64,000 nucleotides of DNA from an uncultured Spirochaetales bacterium (GCA_902781545.1 CACZJR010000001.1:20145-84144); one strand, 5' to 3'; positions 35,041 to 45,025 are shown, numbered from the stretch's first letter. The notes: generated by a model not told the origin, from the letters alone. Numbers and translations are program-made.

Positions 35041-36585
35041 ATGTTTATCAAGGTTCTTCTTATTCTGATTTTCTTCGGAATAATGATCGGTGTCGGAATT
35101 GTCTGCCGCAAGCAGGCAAGAGATGTCCGCGGTTTTGTCCTGGGCGGCAGGAACGTAGGCCCCTGGCTTTCAGCTTTTGCATTCGGAACAAGTTATTTCT
35201 CTGCAGTCATCTTTGTCGGTTACGCCGGTCAGTTCGGATGGAAGTTCGGATTGGCGTCGACATGGATCGGCCTTGGTAATGCATTCATCGGATCCCTGCT
35301 TGCATGGATAATCCTGGGAAGACGAACAAGGATCATGACCCAGCACCTTCATTCTGCGACAATGCCGCAGTTCTTTGAGAACCGCTTCAACTCAAAGAGC
35401 CTCAAGCTGATTTCATCAATCATAATCTTCATATTCCTTATTCCTTACACTGCATCACTTTACAATGGTCTTTCAAGACTGTTCGGAATGGGCTTCAACG
35501 TTGATTACACAATCTGTATCATTGTCATGGCCGTCTTGACTGCTATCTATGTAATAGCCGGAGGCTACATGGCCACCGCAGTCAATGACTTCATCCAGGG
35601 CATAATCATGCTTATCGGTATTGTGGCCATAATCGGATCAGTGCTCAGGATAAACGGCGGTTTTGTTCCTTCATTGGATGCCCTTGCCAGAGTGCAGGAT
35701 TCCTCAGTATCAGGTACTCCCGGAGTCTTCGCATCATTCTTCGGTCCGGATCCGTTCAGTCTTCTGTGCGTTGTGATCCTGACCTCACTCGGAACCTGGG
35801 GACTCCCTCAGATGGTGCAGAAGTTCTATGCCATCAAGAGCGAGAAGGACATTCACAAGGGTACAGTCATCTCAACGTTCTTCGCCATTGTCGTTGCTGG
35901 AGGATGCTACTTCCTCGGTGGATTCGGACGCCTGTTCAATGTCAATGTCGCGACAGAAGGCTACGATGCCATAATCCCTGCGATGCTTGCGAATCTCTCA
36001 CCTGTGATCTTCGGAATTGCTCTGGTGCTGGTCCTCTCCGCATCGATGTCGACCCTGTCATCACTGGTGCTTGCATCAAGCTCCACTCTGACACTGGATT
36101 TCATTGATCCCGTCTTCATGGGAAACAGGAAGGATGAGAAGAGGAACCTGCCGATAATCAGGATCTTCATCGCAGTGTTCATCCTGATCTCCGCGGTCAT
36201 AGCGATCATCCAGTACAAGAAGAATGTGACCTTCATAGCTCAGCTCATGGGCCTCTCCTGGGGAGCTCTGGCAGGTTCATTCCTTGCCCCGTTCCTCTAC
36301 AGCCTGTACTGGAAGAAGACCACAAAGGCAAGCTGCATCGTATGCTTCATCTGGGGTTCCGTGCTGATGCTGGCGAACATGTTCTTCAAGTCCAGTTTCC
36401 CGGCAGTCCTGCAGAGCCCGATCAACTGCGGAGCCTTGGCAATGCTGGGCGGAATGGTCATAGTACCGGTAGTAAGCGCATTCACACGCAAGCCTGACAA
36501 AGCTGATGTCGAGTCAATCTTCTCCTGCTACGACAAGAAGGTCATGGCTCCTATCAAGGATGTCTTAAGTGCAGAAGAGGCTTGA
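35041..36585 (+). CDS. sodium:solute symporter (SSS family)
   Basis: 514 residues with about 13 membrane helices and the LeuT-like SSS layout: the RDVRGFVLGGRNVGPWLSAF start, GTSYFSAVIFVGYAG, GGYMATAVNDFIQG, and a TM8-like region ASMSTLSSLVLASSSTL bearing the Na2-site serines. Family members import proline, pantothenate, sialic acid, galactose or organic acids with sodium. The substrate is not readable; it follows manA but has its own control region. GGAGG before the ATG. Strong terminator after the stop. Confidence 0.85.
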   Translation: MFIKVLLILIFFGIMIGVGIVCRKQARDVRGFVLGGRNVGPWLSAFAFGTSYFSAVIFVGYAGQFGWKFGLASTWIGLGNAFIGSLLAWIILGRRTRIMTQHLHSATMPQFFENRFNSKSLKLISSIIIFIFLIPYTASLYNGLSRLFGMGFNVDYTICIIVMAVLTAIYVIAGGYMATAVNDFIQGIIMLIGIVAIIGSVLRINGGFVPSLDALARVQDSSVSGTPGVFASFFGPDPFSLLCVVILTSLGTWGLPQMVQKFYAIKSEKDIHKGTVISTFFAIVVAGGCYFLGGFGRLFNVNVATEGYDAIIPAMLANLSPVIFGIALVLVLSASMSTLSSLVLASSSTLTLDFIDPVFMGNRKDEKRNLPIIRIFIAVFILISAVIAIIQYKKNVTFIAQLMGLSWGALAGSFLAPFLYSLYWKKTTKASCIVCFIWGSVLMLANMFFKSSFPAVLQSPINCGALAMLGGMVIVPVVSAFTRKPDKADVESIFSCYDKKVMAPIKDVLSAEEA

Positions 36586-36614
36586 AGTTAACTAAGTTAG
36601 TAATAAATACTTAC

Positions 36615-36650
36615 AAACAGGCTGCCAGTTAGTAAGGCAGCCTGTTTTTT
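36615..36650. terminator. strong terminator after the symporter gene (probably bidirectional)
   Basis: Perfect 12-bp stem AAACAGGCTGCC (36615-36626) with GGCAGCCTGTTT (36636-36647), a 9-base loop, and T to 36650. The opposite strand ends in TTTGTAAGTATTT and may also terminate the convergent AraC gene. Confidence 0.9.
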
Positions 36651-36661
36651 GCCATTCTTGT

Positions 36662-38815
36662 TCACCGAATGTGATGGGTTTCCCTGTATTTTGCGGGAGT
36701 ACAGCCGTTGAGTTGTTTGAACAGTTTGTAGAAATATGGTGTATCACCGAAACCCACGGAATATATGATGCTGTCAATCGGTTCATCGGTTTCCGCCAAG
36801 AGCTTGCATGCAACGGTCATTCGCTCATTCAGGACAAATCTGCTGAAGGTTTCTCCGGTGGTCCGTTTGAAGACCTTTCCGAGATAAGCGGATGTCATTC
36901 CTAACTTCTCTGCGACGGTATCTATTGAGAATGTCCTGTTCTCGCAATTTTCCTTTGTTATTCTAATTATTTCATTTACAAGATCGGACTGTCTGCTGTT
37001 CTTGTTCTGTTCAACCGCCAGTTCGGTCTGGTGAAGGATTGCCTCCATGTAGCTGTATATCTCTGCTATGTATTCCATCTTCAGGAACCTGTAGAGCAGG
37101 GCATCAGACAGCGAGGACTCCTCAATGCCGTTGTTCCTTTGGAGTTTGCAGATTGCATCCTCCAATGAGGTGGACAGGTTCACAAGACTTGTCTGTGCGC
37201 TTCTGTAGGAACCTCCCGAAATTCCATCCAGAATCTCCCTGAGATGAACCAATGCTCCCGGAATGTTGAGTTTCAGGATATCATCCACCATCTTCCTTAG
37301 AGATGTCTCCGGTATTGAATACGGTGTCATCTCCTGTTCCTCAACCATCGATCTGGTCACAGTGATTCCCGGTCCCAGCAGAAATCTGTAGGAGATGGAC
37401 TCGCTCATATAGCCATATGCGGAGCTTGCCAAATCCAACGGGCATGGGTCAGATACGAATACGGAGACGGATATCGCGAAGGCTGCCATGATTTCTTCCT
37501 TCAGTTTTTCCATATCAGGCAAATCGGTGGGATTCTGTAGAATCAACAGACAACGCTCATCATCCTCGTATGTGGACAGTGGGTGCAGATCATCGTCTAT
37601 ACGGGAGGAGATGAAGGTGCAGAGTCTCTCCTTGAAAGTGTTTCTGTCTGCAATCCTCTCCATTCCGTCCACGAGTTTTGGATAATTGTCTATTGCAAAG
37701 ATTGCCACAACGATTTCAGCGGTGTTTTCCTCAATGATCCCAGATGCCTCGAAAGAGGTTCCTGAATGAAGACAGGACAGTATAATGTTCCTTCTGTTTG
37801 CAATGGCAGCCTCAGCTTCCTTTCTCCTGTTCTCCTCTATCGCGTCATGCTGTGACTTTATGTTCTTCCAGATGAACCGGAAAAGGAATCCGCTTACAAG
37901 AAGACTGAATCCGAACAGCAGGGCAAGGAGCACTATCGCATTTCCGTATCCCTTCGTCTTGGTTATGGAGTCAATCACATCCTCATCCGCTATCATGGCA
38001 AGCTTTGCCTTTCCATTAAGGACCTCGGTCTGGCATACGATGTACCTTTTCCCTTCTGATCGGAGAGAGAAGTTCTCCTGACTTCTCTCCATACGTCTGA
38101 GAACCGTTTCCAGCAGACTGTCAGTTGCCATTTCCTTGTTGCCTGCAATTGCGTGCACAGATTCCGAGTTGTCCATAAGCAGCAGGAACTCCCCGTCCGT
38201 CTCGTTGCTGTCTATGAGCTTTGCCAGCATGTCCTGCCGGATGTTGACCATGATCACATTCGATTCGTTCTGGTCTACGAGAGTGTTGTATCTTATGAAG
38301 CTGAGATATGGAATCTCATCAATCGAAGGGAAGAAAGGATTGAAGATACGGAATATGGGATCAAGGTTGTTTATGCCCGAATAATCCAGGAAGATTTCTT
38401 TCGCCGTGAAATCGGGAAAGTCCTTGATTGGATACACCGCTTCAGGCATATGTGGCGATGAGACATAGATCATCCCGTTCTTTCTGTTGAAGATGTATAT
38501 TGAGTCAATGAAGTAGTTTGATGATTCGTAGTGGCTGAGTCGTCTCAGCCCAGTCAGAAGATCGCTGGCTGATACATTCTCATAGTTGAGAAGCCTGGAT
38601 ATGTCGGCGTCCAGGCTAACACTGTCAAGGAGGTCCTTGGTCGAACCGCTTATGGCATTGACGTACAATGCCTCGCTGTCCAAAGCCATCTGCCCATACG
38701 TCATCATATGCCGTTCCGCTGTTCTTCCATAGATGAGGATGAACCCGAGCGACAGTATCGCGACCATTGTCAGGACGCCGAGGGAGAAAAGTATCAGCAG
38801 ACGGGTAGGTTTCAT
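36662..38815 (-). CDS. membrane-anchored sensor-regulator with AraC DNA-binding domain
   Basis: 717 residues. Membrane helix at residues ~7-29, an extracytoplasmic Cache-like sensor region (~35-290), a second helix (~295-317), a helical linker, a degenerate middle domain, and a C-terminal AraC/XylS double helix-turn-helix (last ~100 residues: SIDTVAEKLGMTSAYLGKVF and IIYSVGFGDTPYFYKLFKQ). Proteins of this build in Firmicutes and spirochaetes switch on neighbouring LplABC-type sugar uptake genes when an external sugar or loaded binding protein is sensed. It sits next to the binding-protein/GH59 operon, so it is the obvious regulator of that locus. Confidence 0.85.
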   Translation of the reverse strand: MKPTRLLILFSLGVLTMVAILSLGFILIYGRTAERHMMTYGQMALDSEALYVNAISGSTKDLLDSVSLDADISRLLNYENVSASDLLTGLRRLSHYESSNYFIDSIYIFNRKNGMIYVSSPHMPEAVYPIKDFPDFTAKEIFLDYSGINNLDPIFRIFNPFFPSIDEIPYLSFIRYNTLVDQNESNVIMVNIRQDMLAKLIDSNETDGEFLLLMDNSESVHAIAGNKEMATDSLLETVLRRMERSQENFSLRSEGKRYIVCQTEVLNGKAKLAMIADEDVIDSITKTKGYGNAIVLLALLFGFSLLVSGFLFRFIWKNIKSQHDAIEENRRKEAEAAIANRRNIILSCLHSGTSFEASGIIEENTAEIVVAIFAIDNYPKLVDGMERIADRNTFKERLCTFISSRIDDDLHPLSTYEDDERCLLILQNPTDLPDMEKLKEEIMAAFAISVSVFVSDPCPLDLASSAYGYMSESISYRFLLGPGITVTRSMVEEQEMTPYSIPETSLRKMVDDILKLNIPGALVHLREILDGISGGSYRSAQTSLVNLSTSLEDAICKLQRNNGIEESSLSDALLYRFLKMEYIAEIYSYMEAILHQTELAVEQNKNSRQSDLVNEIIRITKENCENRTFSIDTVAEKLGMTSAYLGKVFKRTTGETFSRFVLNERMTVACKLLAETDEPIDSIIYSVGFGDTPYFYKLFKQLNGCTPAKYRETHHIR

Positions 38816-38849
38816 GTTTCCATTCTAAGCCATGTTCGCAGATAAAAGA

Positions 38850-38884
38850 ATGCAGACTTCCGTTATTTGTCCGGAAGTCTGCAT
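38850..38884 (-). terminator. terminator after the binding-protein gene
   Basis: Perfect 13-bp stem ATGCAGACTTCCG (38850-38862) with CGGAAGTCTGCAT (38872-38884) and a 9-base loop. On the minus strand it is followed by TTCTTTTAT. It separates the GH59-binding protein operon from the AraC gene. Confidence 0.8.
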
Positions 38885-38902
38885 ATCCTGATCATCTGAT
38901 CG

Positions 38903-40423
38903 TCAATTGATGCTGTTCCTTGTGTAATAGGCTTCCATCTGTGCGGACACCTCGGCAAGGAGCTTGTCGATTCCAGCTGCCTGGAGCTGTTTTCTGTACT
39001 CTGCTATTGCTGCATCGACATCATCCACGATACCGATGTTGATGGGGTATCCATACTGCTGTACGACCTGGTTCACTGCTGCAAGCTCCGCCTGGACGTT
39101 GGAGTAGTCAAGTGAAGCCGAACCGAACTTATTGAGAACCTCGACGGACTTCAGATAGTCCATGAGCGGCTCGTATCCTGCCCATACACCATCATCGTTT
39201 CTCATGAGGTTGCTTACTCTCATTGCGTACTGGGCTCCACTCATGCTGTGGTTGTTGACTGTTGCCGGATCCACTCCGACTGCCGGTTTGATGAGATTCC
39301 CTTCAGCAGTGATTGTGAAGTGTCTTCCCTCTATTCCGTACATCCACAGGTCGAAGAGTTCCTGGTCGGTCTTTATGATCTCAAGCACTCTGAGGGCCCT
39401 CTCAGCATTTGGAGAGGAGGCTGGGATTGCAAATCCGTTCTCTGTGACAGGGTTGACGAACGTATAACCTGTGAGCTGGGCAAAGGGCCAGTATGCACAG
39501 ACGGCCTGTGGAACCTTCGACTCCATGTACTTCATCATGTTCTTGGCACCATCGGCATTGGCCTGTGTGATTGCACTTGTTCCTGCCTGGATGCTGCTCC
39601 ATGGGTCTGTGGTGCTGGAAAGCGCATTGCTGCTCCAGTATCCCTTCTTTGCCCAGGTCTGCATCCTGTGTGCCCATTCGACGTATTCCTCTGTGAATGG
39701 GTAGGCGATTATGTCATGGATGTCGTCCATGCTCTTCACCATCACAATCGATGATGTCGAGCCTGCAATTGCCTCGAATCCGTAATAGGCCTTGAAGAAC
39801 TGGAACAGGGCCTGCTCAGGGTTTCCATCAATCACTCTTATGGCCGGTTCGTTGGCTGCGATTGCATCGGCATAGGCCTCGAAGGACTCAATGCTGTCGA
39901 TTTTGGACACTCCGTACTTCTCTCCCAGGTCCTGTCTGTAGAAGATTCCATTCGTTCCGAAGTTCGATTCATATGACGGGATCTCATACAGCTTCCCATC
40001 AACCTTGGCCTGGTTCAACTGACCCTCTGTGAAATAACCGTAGACAGTTGGCATGTACTTCGGGAACATCTCAGTGAGGTCTGTGAATGCTCCGGTTGTG
40101 GCATACTGGCTGTACAGGCTTGGATTCACATACATCAGGTCCGCGGGCTCACCTGTCGTAAGGATCAGCTGGTACTGGTTCCTGTAGTTGTCCCATCCAA
40201 GGCATGTCACATTGATCGTTGTATTGCATTTTGCCTTGAGCAGTTCGTTGAACTTCTCCATCACCATGTCCTTATCCTTTCCGGAGGAACCGGAACTGTA
40301 CATGATGAGCTCCACGTAGTCTGCAAACGGATCATCCGATGCCTGTGGTGCCTCTGCTGCGCTCTGGGCGAACAGGCTCATCGAGATGAGAAGAACCAAC
40401 AATAAAACCGATAATTTCCTCAT
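38903..40423 (-). CDS. extracellular sugar-binding protein of a CUT1 ABC transporter (DUF3502 type)
   Basis: 506 residues. Signal peptide MRKLSVLLLVLLISMSLFAQ with probable cleavage near FAQS; no lipobox cysteine. The body is family-1 solute-binding protein, and the C-terminal AAIAEYRKQLQAAGIDKLL is the DUF3502 signature found in LplA/YtcQ-like proteins for oligosaccharides or complex glycans. Excellent AAGGAGGAG site. Second gene after GH59 (26-bp gap) and divergent from its likely permeases at 44067-45928; an ATPase gene is absent, as is typical when a shared MsmK-like ATPase is used. Confidence 0.87.
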   Translation of the reverse strand: MRKLSVLLLVLLISMSLFAQSAAEAPQASDDPFADYVELIMYSSGSSGKDKDMVMEKFNELLKAKCNTTINVTCLGWDNYRNQYQLILTTGEPADLMYVNPSLYSQYATTGAFTDLTEMFPKYMPTVYGYFTEGQLNQAKVDGKLYEIPSYESNFGTNGIFYRQDLGEKYGVSKIDSIESFEAYADAIAANEPAIRVIDGNPEQALFQFFKAYYGFEAIAGSTSSIVMVKSMDDIHDIIAYPFTEEYVEWAHRMQTWAKKGYWSSNALSSTTDPWSSIQAGTSAITQANADGAKNMMKYMESKVPQAVCAYWPFAQLTGYTFVNPVTENGFAIPASSPNAERALRVLEIIKTDQELFDLWMYGIEGRHFTITAEGNLIKPAVGVDPATVNNHSMSGAQYAMRVSNLMRNDDGVWAGYEPLMDYLKSVEVLNKFGSASLDYSNVQAELAAVNQVVQQYGYPINIGIVDDVDAAIAEYRKQLQAAGIDKLLAEVSAQMEAYYTRNSIN

Positions 40424-40449
40424 AGTTTTCTCCTCCTTATAGTGAAACT

Positions 40450-43400
40450 CTATGAAATTCCTTTTCTGACGCTTATGTCCTTGAAACGAGTGGTTCCTGT
40501 ATAGCTTTCTCCAGTCGCAAGCCTTATCTGGCTTATGGACGAAACCACATTTCTGAATGTACAGGCTGTCTTGATCCTCGTACCGTCCACATAGATGTCA
40601 AATCGCTTTGCATTCACATCTGCAACAACCATCAATTCATACCAGGTACCCGGTACTGGAGTGAGAAAGTTTACATATGAGCCATCGTTCGCCCTGTAAC
40701 ACAGGTTGTACAGGTCACTGTTGTAGATCTCAATCGCATTTGTGCTTCCATCTGACAGCAATATCCTCGACCATGTACCCAATCCGCTTTCTGAAAGCTT
40801 CAATGAAAGGATCACTGTACCTGTCTGGGCGGGGAAGTATTTGGTCATTGATGCCTGTTGTGAAGTGTTGGAATCTGAAAGGGAGACGCAGTTTCCGATG
40901 TCTGCAGTCTCAATGAGAACTGTTGTGCCGGTTGGGGCAACAAGGCTCCAATCCACAGGCTGGGTGTTCACTGTCTGCATGTCGAACATGTCCTCTGCAA
41001 GGGAATACTTTCCGATTCTGAAGTTCCTGAACCAAGCCTGCCCCTTGAAGCTCGACCCGCTTTCGATTCTTATTCCATCGATTTTCGAGCCTTGCCTTCT
41101 GAAAGTACAGCCGGTTTTCTTGAAAGTGTCGTTGACTTGGACCGAGAACAGGTTGTTACTTATATCTATCTGAAGGTCAATCTTGTACCAATTGCCTGCA
41201 GATATGTCCATGATCTTCACATCAGAGGCATTCCGGTTTCTGTAGCATAGACCATTCACATTGCTGTCATAGATCTCTACAACGCTCGATGTTCCGTCAA
41301 GTGCATACAGTCTGAACCATTTTCCTGTTGATGCTGTCTTGTATTCGAATGAAATGTTTAGCCTGTCACTTGATGCAGCGAAGTTCCTGATTGCGTAGCA
41401 TACACCTGAAGAAGCCTGGTCATTCAGTGTTATGCATTTGGTTGTGTCTTCCAATGCTATTCTGCACTGTGTACTCGAGGCCTCTGTGACTGACCAGCCG
41501 TATGGCTTGTTGCCTGTTGTCTCTGTGCTGAAATCGGATTCGTAAAGCGTCACATCCTGCTCGATGTCAGTGCTTATCGGTGTATGGACCGGATCAATCA
41601 ACCCTGTTCCGCCAATTGTTTCAACTGCATCAATGTTTATGGCATTGCCTGTTGAATCTGTCGAGTGGCTGCCTTTCACAACGAGCCTGACATGATGGTC
41701 CGCTGCGTTTAACCCATATGCCGAGAAGAGGCTCTTTCTGTATTTTGTGGAGTCTGCATAGGAATCTATGGTTTCAACCAGACTACCGTCAATGTAGACA
41801 TCCGCCAAGCCACAGTCGACATCTTTCACTCCAAGAATGCTTACGGATGTCCCATTGAAGGAGAAGTCCATCTCATCTCCACTTGTTGACGTGGTCAACA
41901 ACGTACGATGGTAGTTCTTTGCATTGCTGCCGGACTCCGCCCAGGAACCGATGTACTCGATTCTGCTGTCCAATTCCTTGTACCGCTCGCATTCGACAGG
42001 TGTGGATGCATCCATCTGCTCAATTGCAAGATTGTCATAACGGACAATGTTATATCCACTTCCAATTACTACGTGACCGCTGGGGTATTCCGAATCTGTT
42101 GTCTCGGTTAACAATTGGTTGTCATAGTAGACCTGTATGACATTGTCGCGGCAACACAGCTGCAGACTGTGCCAAGTGTTGAGGGTGAATGATGAGAGCA
42201 TTCCACTTTGCAGGACCAATGCTGCACTTCTGAGTTGCCATCTCCCATCATGGAAGAGTCTGATGTTGTAGCATTCGGCAGGGACATTTCCTGTAGGAGA
42301 GAAGTTACACCTTGCTCCAAGGAGCACGTAGCCTTCGTAGTCTGCATCAGTGATTGTCTCCATCAGAAAATCGAAACTGACCTTGTAGTTTTTCAACTCC
42401 TGACCGCCAAGGATTGTGTACGGTGAAGGCGTGGCACGCCTTTCCCAGTCTATGGGTTTATTGCTGTATTTGATGACCTGTTTTAAGCAGTTACCACCAT
42501 TTTTTCCACCAGATGCAATCTCATAGGCACCTGACTGGTCTACAGTGTATCTCGGCTGTTTCCCTATGGAATACGACTCGAAATCGTCGTTGTAGGGTAG
42601 GCTGAATGAGGTGCTTGAAGGAATTGAATAGGCGGGCTGCCCCTTTGACTGTCCAGTTGTGGTTGTAAGTGTGCAGATCGAATATGGAGGCAATGTGACT
42701 GACAATGCGCCCGAATTCACAGGGACGTCTGCAAGATTGATGAACTGGCTTGCCTCCGTTGTCTGCCATGCATGCAAGGATGTAGCCTGCAGGTTGTTCA
42801 ATGTGAGATTGAAAGTCTCTGCTGTTGCACTTCTGTTCAGAAGCACTATGCTGAAATCACCAGTACTTGAATCCTTCAGTGTCAGATAGCTGTGTTCGGA
42901 TGCGGTGTGACAACCACTATTAATGTAGTACCAGCCGGGTTCGATGAACTGTGTGAACTGTGCCACAACCCAAAGTGCAGGCTCTATCTTGTAGTGTCCT
43001 GTCCATGGATGGGCTGCCTCAATGATTCCCTTGTATGTGTAGGGGACATTGTCATATATGGCTTCGATTATGGGATGCATCACATACTGGACCATTCTTC
43101 CTGAAGCATATGAGCGTATGATCTTGTAGGCCATGTCCAGAGCAGAGGAGAACTTGTGTCTGTAGGCCACCACGTCTTCACTGTCGAAGATCGGAAGCCC
43201 ACAGTTCTTCGCCGCGTCAGGGCTGTCCTGTTTGTAGTGTGCATTTATGGCGTAGAGTGAGGCTTTCAATGCTGAATCGCTGTTTACCATGGAGGCTATG
43301 TTCCAGTCTGTTGTGCTGTCTGCCCCAGTGAGCTTCACGTTGGAGAATCCGTCATTGTCAAGGCCAGGTCTAAGGACATTGACAACCCAGTTTCTGCTGA

Positions 43401-43860
43401 AATCACCCTCGTTCTCATCTGGGGAGAGAAAATCGAAGTCCAGATTGAACTCATCCTTTGCGCCCTGCAGGAAATTTTTATAGTAAAGGTATTTCTTGGT
43501 GTTGTCCGTTATCCATGATGGAGTTCCCCATCTGATTGCATCCAGTATTATCTTCTGGTTCCTTGCCTTGGCCTCTGTTGCAAGCCAGAGGCCAACACCT
43601 CTTGTAATGTCGAAATCCGTTTCCGAGCGCATGTGGCTTGGCTCTGTGCCGCAGGTGCCATTTGCATCGGAACCGATCTCAACCTTGAGCTGATGGAAGG
43701 ACGCCCCGTATTTCGGGGTGAAAAGAAGGTTTAGAATATCAGTTCTCTGATTCTCAGGGTATTCTCGCAGAAGCTTTGTCATCCCATTGCTGGTGACTCC
43801 TCCGATTCCTTCGAACTTTCTTCCCAAAACTGAGCCGTCGATTGTTGCACTGGTAGACAT
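40450..43860 (-). CDS. GH59 galactocerebrosidase-like glycoside hydrolase with lectin-like modules
   Basis: 1136 residues. Residues ~10-405 follow mammalian galactosylceramidase closely: FEGIGGVTSNGMTKLLREYP, YGASFHQLKVEIGSD, GTEPSHM, the nucleophile motif FDSEDVVAY (E228), AAHPWTGHYKIEPALWVVA, and QFIEPGWYYINSG. The acid/base is probably E151 in PDENEGD, where GALC has WNE. Next come a GALC-type lectin-like domain (~420-620), a galactose-binding-like domain (~625-755), and two tandem LamG-like modules (~770-960, ~960-1136). ATG 43860 has TTGGAGG 8 bases upstream. There is no signal peptide, so it should be cytoplasmic, which is odd for a protein with so many carbohydrate-binding modules. Predicted beta-galactosidase activity. 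Confidence 0.82.
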   Translation of the reverse strand: MSTSATIDGSVLGRKFEGIGGVTSNGMTKLLREYPENQRTDILNLLFTPKYGASFHQLKVEIGSDANGTCGTEPSHMRSETDFDITRGVGLWLATEAKARNQKIILDAIRWGTPSWITDNTKKYLYYKNFLQGAKDEFNLDFDFLSPDENEGDFSRNWVVNVLRPGLDNDGFSNVKLTGADSTTDWNIASMVNSDSALKASLYAINAHYKQDSPDAAKNCGLPIFDSEDVVAYRHKFSSALDMAYKIIRSYASGRMVQYVMHPIIEAIYDNVPYTYKGIIEAAHPWTGHYKIEPALWVVAQFTQFIEPGWYYINSGCHTASEHSYLTLKDSSTGDFSIVLLNRSATAETFNLTLNNLQATSLHAWQTTEASQFINLADVPVNSGALSVTLPPYSICTLTTTTGQSKGQPAYSIPSSTSFSLPYNDDFESYSIGKQPRYTVDQSGAYEIASGGKNGGNCLKQVIKYSNKPIDWERRATPSPYTILGGQELKNYKVSFDFLMETITDADYEGYVLLGARCNFSPTGNVPAECYNIRLFHDGRWQLRSAALVLQSGMLSSFTLNTWHSLQLCCRDNVIQVYYDNQLLTETTDSEYPSGHVVIGSGYNIVRYDNLAIEQMDASTPVECERYKELDSRIEYIGSWAESGSNAKNYHRTLLTTSTSGDEMDFSFNGTSVSILGVKDVDCGLADVYIDGSLVETIDSYADSTKYRKSLFSAYGLNAADHHVRLVVKGSHSTDSTGNAINIDAVETIGGTGLIDPVHTPISTDIEQDVTLYESDFSTETTGNKPYGWSVTEASSTQCRIALEDTTKCITLNDQASSGVCYAIRNFAASSDRLNISFEYKTASTGKWFRLYALDGTSSVVEIYDSNVNGLCYRNRNASDVKIMDISAGNWYKIDLQIDISNNLFSVQVNDTFKKTGCTFRRQGSKIDGIRIESGSSFKGQAWFRNFRIGKYSLAEDMFDMQTVNTQPVDWSLVAPTGTTVLIETADIGNCVSLSDSNTSQQASMTKYFPAQTGTVILSLKLSESGLGTWSRILLSDGSTNAIEIYNSDLYNLCYRANDGSYVNFLTPVPGTWYELMVVADVNAKRFDIYVDGTRIKTACTFRNVVSSISQIRLATGESYTGTTRFKDISVRKGIS

Positions 43861-43918
43861 GCTGAAAACCTCCAATCGTCTCTGGTTAAAGTTTAGAAGG
43901 CTGGTTTTTCAGTTGTCT

Positions 43919-44002
43919 ATTTGAAATAAAAGGCATGATTGGAGAAACTAAGCATTTTGCACTGAAACCTAGAAAATACAATAGATAGCCGATATTTCAA
44001 AT
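43919..44002. promoter_or_regulatory. divergent control region with 10-bp inverted repeat
   Basis: ATTTGAAATA (43919-43928) and its exact complement TATTTCAAAT (43993-44002), each itself a near-palindrome, sit 74 bp apart in the 206-base gap between the GH59 and permease genes. A TACAAT -10-like box (43977-43982) faces the permeases. Probable binding sites for the AraC regulator at 36662-38815, by context. Confidence 0.45.
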
Positions 44003-44066
44003 TGAAGGCTGGGCGGATGCATTTAAAATTTCATTAGAAGATCTAGTGTGCAAAAGAGGGGATCAT

Positions 44067-45014
44067 ATGAAAAAGGGAACAGAAACTGCGGTGATGCTGA
44101 AACCGATTTCCAAGTCACATTTCCTCAAGAACCGGACTCTGTGGCTTATGATTGCCCCCACGCTTGTGTACTTTCTGATATTCTGCTATCTGCCAATGGC
44201 CGGAATATGGCTGGCTTTCACCAAATTCAATTTCAGGCAGGGTTTCTTCAGGAGCCCTTTCGTGGGACTCAAGAACTTCGAATTCCTGTTCAAGAGCGGA
44301 ATAATGGCAATATTGCTCAAGAACACGGTACTGTACAACCTGGCCTTCCTGATTGGAGGCAACGTTGCTCAGATGGTCTGTGCAGTCTTCCTGAGCGATC
44401 TGAAGAACAAGAGATTCGTAAAGGTCAGCCAGAATGTGATATTCCTCCCTTATTTCATATCATGGGTTCTGGTCGGTCTGTTCTCATATGCCTTGTTCAA
44501 TGTGGACAACGGGGTGATAAACTCGATGCTCAGAGCCTTGGGTCTGAATTCATATAATTTCTATCTCAAACCCGGTTCGTGGCCTCCGATAATAGTTTTC
44601 TTCCAGATCTGGAAGGGTCTGGGATATGGTAGTGTCATATACCTTTCAGTCATAACCGGAATCGAGCAGGACATCTACGAATCTGCGAGAATCGATGGTG
44701 CCACAAAATGGCAGCAGGTCAGATATGTCACGCTGCCGATGATAAAGCCTACGTTCATCCTGCTGGTGATGTTCAATCTTGGAAGCATCCTCAAGGGGCA
44801 GTTCCAGTTGTTCTACCAGATCATCGGAAACAACGGCATCCTCTTCAATGCAACGGACATAATAGACACTTACGTCTACAGATCCCTGATGGTCAATTTT
44901 GACATTGGTATGGGCTCCGCCGCAGGAGTGTTCCAGTCTGTCTTCGGATGCATACTTGTTCTTTCCGTGAATGCAATCGTCAAACGGGTGAACAAGGATC
45001 TCGCACTGTTCTGA
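44067..45014 (+). CDS. ABC sugar transporter permease (LplB-like)
   Basis: 315 residues, six membrane helices. MalF-type permease with the EAA loop YESARIDGATKWQQVRYVTL that docks the ATPase. The N-terminus LWLMIAPTLVYFLIFCYLPM is characteristic of LplB/YteP permeases paired with DUF3502-type binding proteins. ATG 44067 with GAGGGG upstream. Followed 11 bases later by the second permease. Confidence 0.9.
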   Translation: MKKGTETAVMLKPISKSHFLKNRTLWLMIAPTLVYFLIFCYLPMAGIWLAFTKFNFRQGFFRSPFVGLKNFEFLFKSGIMAILLKNTVLYNLAFLIGGNVAQMVCAVFLSDLKNKRFVKVSQNVIFLPYFISWVLVGLFSYALFNVDNGVINSMLRALGLNSYNFYLKPGSWPPIIVFFQIWKGLGYGSVIYLSVITGIEQDIYESARIDGATKWQQVRYVTLPMIKPTFILLVMFNLGSILKGQFQLFYQIIGNNGILFNATDIIDTYVYRSLMVNFDIGMGSAAGVFQSVFGCILVLSVNAIVKRVNKDLALF

Positions 45015-45025
45015 GGAGGTCTTGG

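Noticed and set aside
43860..43875. TTG start five codons upstream for the GH59 gene
   Set aside because: That TTG is inside the TTGGAGG ribosome site serving the ATG at 43860, and it would not add a signal peptide.
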